Source of the DNA: Antennarius striatus
Taxonomy: Eukaryota > Chordata > Actinopteri > Lophiiformes > Antennariidae
DNA length: 64,000 bases
Assembly (NCBI RefSeq): GCF_040054535.1
Contig: NC_090798.1
Location: 1,802,501 to 1,866,500 of the forward strand
Reading direction: 5' to 3'
The position numbers were made by a program, and so were the translations under genes. The notes under the pieces are model-generated. The model had not been told where the DNA came from. It was given only the letters and a program-made list of their open reading frames with translations, and ran no database searches. Each line of letters starts with the position of its first letter. The stretch's first letter is position 1. Positions 57,045 to 64,000 of the stretch are shown piece by piece.

Positions 57045-58920
57045 TCAGTTCCAGGTGGCGCTGTACTCCGCTCTCTGTGGCTGCCAGAACTCTGCTCCTT
57101 CGATGACACGACGGATCACGGAGGCGGAGGTGATCAGCAGGTGTCCAGCAGCTTGGAGGAGGGTGGAGGCCATTCGCAGCACTTCTCTGGAAAACAAAGG
57201 AGATAAAGTGTCAGATGTGTATTTTAACCTTTAATAACTCTTTTAAGACGTTTATCACCTTCTTGCCCAAGTAAATGTCTTTTTAAAATGAAGCAACAAA
57301 TCATTTGTAGACTGTCAGAATATAAAATACAATTTCTAAGGCCCTTCCTTAATTTGTTATTTAAGGTTTGTCTCTTTCAGCTCCTTTATCCATCTGTATT
57401 TCACAGAGAAAAATCATTTTTGACAGTGGTTCACACTGTTAAAAAATATAAATTACTATTCAGTTTGAAAAATATTGAATTTTACTCTTTAATTATCTGC
57501 AGTAATCAGAACAGAACAGTACATCTTAATAGAGTATCAGCCTCTCAGTACTTTAGACTCTTACCTTCTTTATGTAGCTTCTCTTTTAAACTATCTGTGA
57601 AATGACACAATAAACTCACCTGAGAACTTTTTTGGGTCCCAGACACTGGAAGTTGGCGCTCACAGAGTAAAGGCCCTGAAATGTGGCCTTCACACTCAGC
57701 GAGCCAAACACATCCTTGGGGCTCATCCTGTAAAGGTCGAAGGTCACACGAGCGATGTCTCTGCCGGTCCGAGGCTTGTTGTGGTCTTGAGATTTGGCCA
57801 CAACCGAACCCTTTGGGACCAGAGAGAAACGTCCCAGTCAGGGATCCGGGTGAACATCTGGTGAATAACGTTTCATTTGTCGTACCGGCTGTGGCTTCCA
57901 TGTTTGTCCAGGCTGCAGGGCCATGAACATGGAGTTATCAGGCAGCGTCATCAGGAACTCATCGGAGTCGACCTCTGTTCCGTCTTCCTCACAAACCAGA
58001 AACAGAGACACTGCAGAGACGGACAGCAGCAAAGCCTGGCAAACCTACAGGCAGAGGTTTAAGCTGTTCTGCATTAACGTTTCCTCTTGTACTCAATAAA
58101 TGAAACCGAACATTTTCAAAAGTATTTTAAAACTATAAAACTGTGATCATTTATTTCATGGATTTATTGTTATGCATATCACTTTTTAATCAGAGATCTA
58201 TCTTCCAGTTGTATATACAGTATCTGCATTTCGTGACATAAGCAATGGCAATAAAATTGAATCTAATCTATTCTACTCTAATCTAAAAATGACTCCCATT
58301 AAATATTCACACACATAACCAAACCTATCAATATTAAATAAGAAACTCCTTTTCCTTCCTTTTTTATTAAAGTTTTTGTGCTCCGGATCATGACTCTTCG
58401 TTTCCTGGTACATCTTTTTTTATTTTTTTTATAAGGTCTTCACCCTTATCAGAACATTTTCTTCTCGCCGCTCTCACCTTCTCCTTCAGCTCCTCCAGAC
58501 TCCCTGCCGTGACGCCCTTCCTGGTCTCCCTGTCGTGACAACACACTCTGAAGGGACGCTGTGGGGGCGACCACACTCGCCTGCTGACAGATCTGTCAAA
58601 AAACCACAAAGATATTCAAGTATTTCATGTAATAATCTCGGCAGACATTTTGACTTGTCAAACAACATTATATTCAAGTGTCCCAATAAATCACAACAAT
58701 ATTAAATCTATTTATTGTTTGCCTTTGTAACTTTATTGTTTACACCTCTACCATTCTCTAAATTACACACTGCTTTACTGAGTTAATGATTTAAATGTTG
58801 GCTACATTTAACTGGCAGCGTTAACAAACACTGTTGCTTGATTGTCATGAAGAAAATACTAATATTAACACTATTTCAACACTCATCCACTTACTTAATA
58901 AAAGAAGATGTGGTTTCCAT
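57045..58920 (-). CDS. cideb: cideb, CIDE-type lipid-droplet effector B (complete, 5 coding exons, 210 aa)
   Basis: CIDEB sits on lipid droplets and ER/Golgi, promotes droplet fusion and VLDL lipidation, mainly in liver. Coding exons on the minus strand: 58920-58895, 58592-58478, 58044-57886, 57810-57620 and 57186-57045. They total 633 nt ending in TGA. Residues about 22-95 form the CIDE-N domain (RPFRVC, TAGSLEELKEK, CEEDGTEVDSDEF, FMALQPGQTW). The CIDE-C domain follows (RDIARVTFDLYRMSPKDVFG, SLSVKATFQGLYSVS, FQCLGPKKVLRE) with the amphipathic ASTLLQAAGHLL helix and RRVIEGAEFW tail. The tail and the ETRKGVTAGS segment fit CIDEB better than CIDEA or CIDEC, and synteny agrees. Human CIDEB has 219 aa; the N-terminus here is about 12 residues shorter. 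The first coding exon is only 26 nt, so a start elsewhere is possible but not needed. Confidence 0.93.
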
Positions 58921-59029
58921 GACTGCCGGACTCTTTTTGTGTCTTCTCCTTCTTTTATTTCACCTCAGATGCTCTGATGAGATGAATTGTAATGAACTGT
59001 CAGTCTAGCTTGTGTGTGATCCAGCAGCC

Positions 59030-59087
59030 GGACTTTGCCCTAAAGGTTGAGATAACTTTGATTCTGAACAACAAAGGGCAAAGTTCA
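59030..59087 (-). promoter_or_regulatory. cideb: pair of inverted DR1 (HNF4/PPAR-type) motifs upstream of cideb
   Basis: AGGGCA-A-AGTTCA on the plus strand (59075-59087) is a good DR1 nuclear-receptor element. GGACTTTGCCCT (59030-59041) is, on the reverse strand, AGGGCAAAGTCC, the same type. They lie 110-167 bp upstream of the cideb ATG, face opposite ways and share an 11-bp inverted core, so either could bind HNF4A or PPAR/RXR. Mammalian Cideb is liver-expressed and reported to be under HNF4A control, which fits. A minus-strand TATA-like AAATAAAAG lies near 58952-58961. Confidence 0.5.
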
Positions 59088-59444
59088 TCTGGCATATACA
59101 GGTATATGTTTATGGGTATGTTAGACAAAATTTATTTATCTGAGAAGATTAATTACTATTAATAATATAATATAATAATATAATATATAATTTATAATAA
59201 TTTATGATTTATAATAATATAATTTTTTTGTAATATAAAATACAAAAAAAGTTTTTTCTTTTAAGGATTGTGACCAGAAAGTAGGCTGCTTAGAAATTGC
59301 CTGAGAAGAATTTTAGTGGTATTTGACCCCCATATTCTGTGTCTTTCTGAATTTATGTCTTTTTCTTTCTTCAGTTTTTAATTTAAAATTATCTCAGTGA
59401 ATACTTTTCGAGTGAAACAAGTGTCAACAATCACTTTCAGGCCT

Positions 59445-59452
59445 TGACGTCA
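59445..59452. promoter_or_regulatory. palindromic CRE (TGACGTCA) in the cideb-tinf2 spacer
   Basis: A perfect 8-bp CREB/ATF site 423 bp upstream of the tinf2 ATG and 525 bp from that of cideb. It could serve either gene. Confidence 0.45.
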
Positions 59453-59504
59453 TATCCTGTCAGATATCTTTGGATGCGCTTCTTAAGAATAACAGACGGT
59501 GCAA

Positions 59505-59514
59505 GTGGGCGGAG
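59505..59514 (+). promoter_or_regulatory. tinf2: GC box upstream of tinf2
   Basis: GTGGGCGGAG is an Sp1/KLF-type motif about 360 bp upstream of the tinf2 ATG. With the CRE it marks a probable TATA-less housekeeping promoter. Confidence 0.4.
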
Positions 59515-59874
59515 TTTCCGTTCGAAGCGATATTTTTAAAGCAAAAGCTACTAGCACCGCCAATTCGGCACATCCAAATGAACTAACTAAACAATGACAT
59601 CCCAGCAAAGGCGGGAGGATGTGAAACATAACTTCAGTTCCGAATGTTTTGGCAGACGAACAACAATCCTGTTTTTTTTAATCGATATGTCCTTTTAGAT
59701 ATCAGCGAAGTTAGTGAAAATTATCAAGGGAGTATATTCACAATAACGTAAGCTTGGTAAACTATTCCGTGGCTGCCCTTTTGAGGCTAACACTGCGAAC
59801 AAGCTAGAATTGCTAGCCTAACTTCGGCTTCTGATCACTTCGTCGTCTTTACTGATTTTGGCTAACTCTGTGGA

Positions 59875-62800
59875 ATGGCAACAGGAAAACCAGAGGAGAA
59901 TGGTAAGTATGACTGTTATTACTTCAAAACTACATGTGAAAGTTTGAAATATGCCTGAAGAGCAAGGTATTGATTGAAGTTGTGACAGTTGCAAGTCTCC
60001 ATGCGGCCAGATGGGGGCGTAATTCCAAGCCTGGGTAGCTGGTGAAACTGGTACTGTAATTCAAATTAAAAAAACTTTATTTGTTCCCAAGGGCCTATTA
60101 AAGGCATATAAAGCAGGATTGGTGCACAAAAAAGAAATGCAGATGGCAAGGAGCAAATAATACACAGAAAGATAACACTAATACTAAAATACACAATGAA
60201 CAGATATGTACAGTATAAAAAGTAATTTGATATGGTGTAATAAATAAAGATTTCAATGTGTTTCAGATGCCAGTCTTCCTTTTGCTGCTCTGCAGCTCCT
60301 GGCCCCGCCGGTGCGTTTGGTGTCGGCAGCTCTGTGGAAGGTGATGAAGCAGAGAGACGTGATGCAGTACGGGGTCGTGGAGGAGTTTGTGACGTCATCC
60401 TGCGAGGTTGTTCCGGGGTTACTCACCCTGAGACACTGGGGGAAGCTGGCGCTGGGGCTGAGAGGACGGGTGAGGTCACAGGGCGAGATGTCTGAGGATT
60501 TCATTTCTGACTGTAAATATCTCAGTAGTAAACTCCTGGTTTACCTGCATGCATACTGAATGTTTTTCATGTTCTTTCAGTTAATTCTAGAGCTGTGCTC
60601 TAATCAGTCAGATAAAAACGTCGTATTAACTCATCTGGAAAGGATTCGCGCTCCTGCCATCCAGTCATCGTCTTCTGCTCCTTCAGTGGTAAATTTGATT
60701 TAAAGTTTGAAATCTTGTGCTGTCTCCCCGGCTGATGCCCAAATATTGACTCATGACAGCCTTCACCGTTATTTCTTGGTCGTGATTGCAGAATTTACAT
60801 AGCAAGTATTGACTGCAATTCCAGAAAAGTTTTGACATTACAGTAATAGGAATAATTGACTAAGATGCATTTTTAAAAATGTGTTTGTTCCTCTTTTGTT
60901 TAATCTTGTCTCTTAGAAAAGGGATTTAAAAGTCCAGAAGACAGTGGAAAGTTTCCGCTTTCTGGTTCAGACACTCCTGGCAGACCCGGCAGAGCGAGAG
61001 CGGTTCTTTAAGGTGAATTCTGCTTTTATTTTTAATTGTCATCACACAGCAGCAGGACTTAGAAATTTAAATTCTGGGCTATTTTTCTTACAGGAGGAGT
61101 TTCCTGTGGATTACGGGCCAAAGTTTGACCAGGAACTAGAGAAGCTGCTGTGGGAGTTTTTGCTCCGAGTGGATCAGTTACTTCCTGTTCCTAACTTAGC
61201 TAAGGTAGACGGCTAAAAATCTTAGCTGACTAAATAGTCTGAAATATATTTTTGAAAGTAACTTAACATATATGCATCTTTCTCAGACTGTGTCGTGGCT
61301 CAGTGAGACCCCCTCCGTTCTGGAGGAATGTGCTCGAGCAGCAACTCAACCCCAACTCCTGAAGATCCTGCTTCAGCATCAGACCTGTCTGGGTCACCTG
61401 GAGACAGCAGGTAGAACTCCAGCCTTTCCTCTTTGGGTGACTGAGACCTTTAATGGACATTCCTATTCATTCTTAAATTATTTATTTCTTTTACAGCATC
61501 CCTCCCTCCAAATATGGGTGACTCCATCCTGGCTTCACTCTCTCTGCCGCCCTCTGGAAAACTACCATCAGATGACACACAGAAAAGAGACAGAACATTT
61601 ATTACACCTGTTTTTGGAACAATATCTAATGATGATGTACCAGTTCTGCTCTCTGCCAATAAAAAGAGAGAGGACCTGAACTCGACTGTGGCTAAACCGA
61701 AACAATCTGAAGAGGATTTCACGAATTTGGACAGAGAAGACGTGCAGGAGAGAAATGCTTTAAAAAGAACCGGTGTAATGAAACGCAAGCAACCCGACAG
61801 ATGCGAATCCGATGAAGGCTTTCTCAGATCTGGGAAGAAGAGGACAACCAAGAGTGTGAGAAAAGATGTGAGTGATGACGATGAAGCAAAATCGGCAAAA
61901 AGCCCGGAATGTGACAGGACGATCCTGGAGACATTCGGCCTGCGTGAGGATCCACACCGCCCCTCCATGACTGTGTCCTCTCTGGAAAACCAACCCAAAG
62001 TTGTTGTGGGAAAAAAGTTAGAAACTTCTGCTAAAAGGAGAGAAAAATCTGTGAAATTCTCGTGTGTGGAAGAGCAGAATCAGAGGAGGAACCAAACTCA
62101 AAAGCCTGACTCGGATGATCCCGACCGGGCCGATAAAGAGTAAGACACACGGGGGGATACGGTGGCAAAGCGTGACTAGAGTCCTGGAAAAAAAAGTATA
62201 CTCTGCTAGAATAAATTGCATTGTTGCGTTTTTATTTAATCGTGTTTTGTATATTACATGTTGATAAATGAATGTTGATGGAAGGGCAGAAAAAAGATGT
62301 TTTAATCCAGTGATCCCTGAAGTTACGTGTCAGAACCAGAGATTGAAAGACAAAACTTGTTCAGAATTATACCTCATTTAAATTTAATGTAAACTAGTTA
62401 TGTGTGCATATTTTCATTTAGTAGCTGTTTTATTGTTCATGTTCCAATAAAAGATGATTTAGGAGTGTTTATTGGTTTTTGTCTGAGACGAGTCATTCTC
62501 ACACTGGATTATTATCCTTGTAGAATCACATTTCAATGCTTCCTGTCAGAGTTTAGTTTTGAAATGTTCAGGGAGAAGCTGATTTGCAGTTTGGCAGCTC
62601 CTGAATCTTAAGATTAAACTTTGCGTTTTCCGTTTGACAGAAATTATCCCACAATCCCGAGGGTAAACGGCTTTCCTTCACAACAGCGCAGCAGCACAGG
62701 TGATTTACTAAAACAACTAAAAAGGGAATAAAGAAGTAAAATACCAGTTGAGAAGGAAAGAAAAGTCACTTTCACTGAGACATTCAATGTGTTTGTATAT

Positions 62801-63136
62801 TTTCAGAAGCATTGGACCGTCCAGGACACGTCGAAGACTACGTTCCTGATTCTGAGGACGAGGCGACAAAGAACTTCAAATGCAGGGTATGTTCAAACTG
62901 AGACATTAATACTTCTTTCTGATGCAATTTTAATTCAAAATGAAATGTAATCCCGACGTAACTACGTAGCATGCATGCAAGAATAACCCGTAAGCCTTCA
63001 TGCATCAGCAGCATTTCCTAACCACCTGTGTCTCCATCAGCTGTTCATGAGGCGCTATTTCAAGACCAAACACGGCACCTACGTCCCCACCCTGAGAGAG
63101 TTCTGGAGACCTGGGAAAACACGGCAGCATTTATGA
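59875..63136 (+). CDS. tinf2: tinf2, shelterin subunit TIN2 (complete, 10 coding exons, 515 aa)
   Basis: TIN2 bridges TRF1, TRF2 and TPP1 in the telomere-protecting shelterin complex in the nucleus. Coding exons: 59875-59902, 60267-60469, 60581-60688, 60917-61012, 61094-61204, 61287-61410, 61497-62139, 62641-62699, 62807-62886, 63041-63136. They total 1548 nt ending in TGA. Residues about 15-205 match the helical TRFH-like TINF2 N domain (PVRLVSAALWKVM, VVPGLLTLRHWGKLALGLRG, FDQELEKLLWEFLLRV, TVSWLSE). The large exon 7 is charged and disordered, with basic clusters (GKKRTTKSVRKD, AKRREKSVKF) as likely nuclear signals. F370-G-L372 lies where a TRF1-docking F-x-L motif might be, but the usual proline at +4 is missing. 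The last exon (YFKTKHGTYVPTLREF) aligns with the tail of the long human isoform TIN2L. Overall identity to mammals is low, so the call rests on the N domain, the tail and synteny. Confidence 0.88.
60065..60115 (+). repeat. possible dispersed-repeat fragment in tinf2 intron 1
   Basis: AAAAAAACTTTATTTGTTCCCAA resembles the end of a repeat I recall from fish genomes. Single copy here, no ends defined. Confidence 0.2.
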
Positions 63137-63140
63137 TCCA

Positions 63141-63276
63141 AATAAAAAAGGAAGCACTTTGGTAACACCAGCCATTTTTTGCCAGACGGATGTTTTTTAT
63201 CATCATGGGAAATACATCCAAAAATGTTTCTAATAAATGTAAAAATACTAGTGTCTCATGTGATGTTTTTAATAAA
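63141..63276 (+). terminator. tinf2: tinf2 polyadenylation signals, overlapping the dhrs4 signal
   Basis: AATAAA occurs at 63141-63146 (only 5 nt after the tinf2 stop), 63232-63237 and 63271-63276. On the minus strand ATTAAA (63273-63268), the only plausible dhrs4 signal I found, overlaps the last of these. The tinf2 trailer would be at most about 160 nt. Confidence 0.5.
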
Positions 63277-63507
63277 AGATTTTATAACATAATAATCATA
63301 TTGTGTGAAATGAATTTGTCATTTGATATATTTTACATTCAACTCACTCTAAAAGATGCTCTTAGATTACTTCTAGCATCAAAATATTGATGCAAAATCT
63401 GGTCATAGCTGTGAAATGTTGAATCATTTTTAGTTATTCTCATGTGCAGCATTTTCTAGTCGTCTAGTCTTTTATGCTGAACTCAGGAAAAGCCTATTTT
63501 CAGAAGT

Positions 63508-63971
63508 TCAGAGTCGACTGCTAAACCCTCCAGAGGCTACGATGGTCTCTCCGGTGATGTAGGAAGCCTCCTCAGAGCACAAGAAGGAGATCACACTTCC
63601 AATTTCTTCTGTCTCTCCAGCCCTGAACGGAAAACGTGACATGTTACCTAAATTACACCATAATTAAAACAAAACTGAGTCAGAGATGTACCTTTTAATG
63701 CTGAGCTGCTTACTGAACTCATCCATGAAGTCCTCATTTTCCCATAACTGAATACATTAATAAAACAAAATCTTCATAAAACAGGACATAAAAAACCCAC
63801 AGATTATAAATATAAGGTCGAGAACAGTTTTCTCACAGCAGAGCTGAAGCGGGTTCTGATGACTCCGGGGGCCACGCCGTTAACCCTTATGTTACTGGGA
63901 GCCAGCTCAGGGGCCAGCACCTTGGTCAGACCCAGCAGCGCTGACTTACTCACACAGTAGGGGCCCAGGCC
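63508..63971 (-). CDS. dhrs4: dhrs4, 3' part (peroxisomal NADPH-dependent carbonyl/retinal reductase)
   Basis: Short-chain dehydrogenase/reductase DHRS4 reduces retinal and other carbonyls with NADPH in peroxisomes. Three minus-strand coding exons are visible: 63971-63837, 63747-63692 and 63622-63508 (stop TGA), all GT-AG and in phase, giving 101 codons. The first contains the SDR catalytic pair in [12 protein letters not shown] (Y-x-x-x-K) and [15 protein letters not shown]. The second has [11 protein letters not shown]. The third reads [20 protein letters not shown], ends in GGFSSRL, and closes with the type 1 peroxisomal targeting signal SRL, as human DHRS4 does. The NADP-binding N-terminal half lies beyond the right edge, as the acceptor at 63972-63973 shows. 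The first visible exon is close enough to the edge that paralogues (dhrs4-like) cannot be excluded. Confidence 0.9.
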
Positions 63972-64000
63972 CTGCAGAGGAAGGGATATTGACCAATTAT

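Noticed and set aside
61450-61998. 182-codon minus-strand open frame over tinf2 exon 7
   Set aside because: Antisense shadow of a real coding exon whose sense frame is in phase with its flanking exons.

Overview
The window is vertebrate, almost certainly teleost fish, chromosomal DNA. Its genes are split by GT-AG introns, and the spliced exons read as close orthologues of human proteins. The non-coding DNA is full of long (CA)n/(TG)n microsatellites and small DNA transposons (hAT-type and palindromic MITEs) of the kind found in fish. No bacterial, viral or CRISPR-like system was seen. All gene calls come from reading the sequence and comparing it with remembered vertebrate family members; no search was run.

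Layout. Positions 1-20,769 hold the 5' end of svep1 on the minus strand: three coding exons (signal peptide, von Willebrand A domain, first cysteine-rich module), a 15.8 kb first intron, and a gene that continues off the left edge. Positions 20,770 to about 33,800 are a gene-poor, repeat-rich intergenic stretch. Positions 34,423-47,159 hold a complete slc7a8 (LAT2) of 11 coding exons on the plus strand, 525 aa. From about 49 kb to the right edge the DNA is compact and the genes alternate in strand: nedd8 (-, 85 aa), gmpr2 (+, 348 aa), cideb (-, 210 aa), tinf2 (+, 515 aa) and the 3' end of dhrs4 (-), which runs off the right edge.

Every reconstructed reading frame closes exactly: 1578 nt for slc7a8, 258 for nedd8, 1047 for gmpr2, 633 for cideb and 1548 for tinf2. 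This is strong internal support for the exon boundaries. The block slc7a8-nedd8-gmpr2-cideb-tinf2-dhrs4 matches the gene content of human 14q11.2-q12, whereas SVEP1 is on human 9q31, so a synteny breakpoint lies in the 21-34 kb gap.

The genes are not one pathway. SVEP1 is a secreted matrix/adhesion protein, LAT2 a neutral amino-acid exchanger, NEDD8 the cullin-activating ubiquitin-like modifier, GMPR2 a purine salvage enzyme, CIDEB a lipid-droplet/VLDL lipidation factor, TIN2 a shelterin subunit at telomeres, and DHRS4 a peroxisomal carbonyl/retinal reductase. What they share is architecture. Three convergent pairs (slc7a8/nedd8, gmpr2/cideb, tinf2/dhrs4) are separated by two short head-to-head promoter regions (nedd8-gmpr2 and cideb-tinf2). 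The cideb-tinf2 spacer carries a pair of inverted DR1 (HNF4/PPAR-type) motifs near cideb, and a CRE and GC box nearer tinf2.
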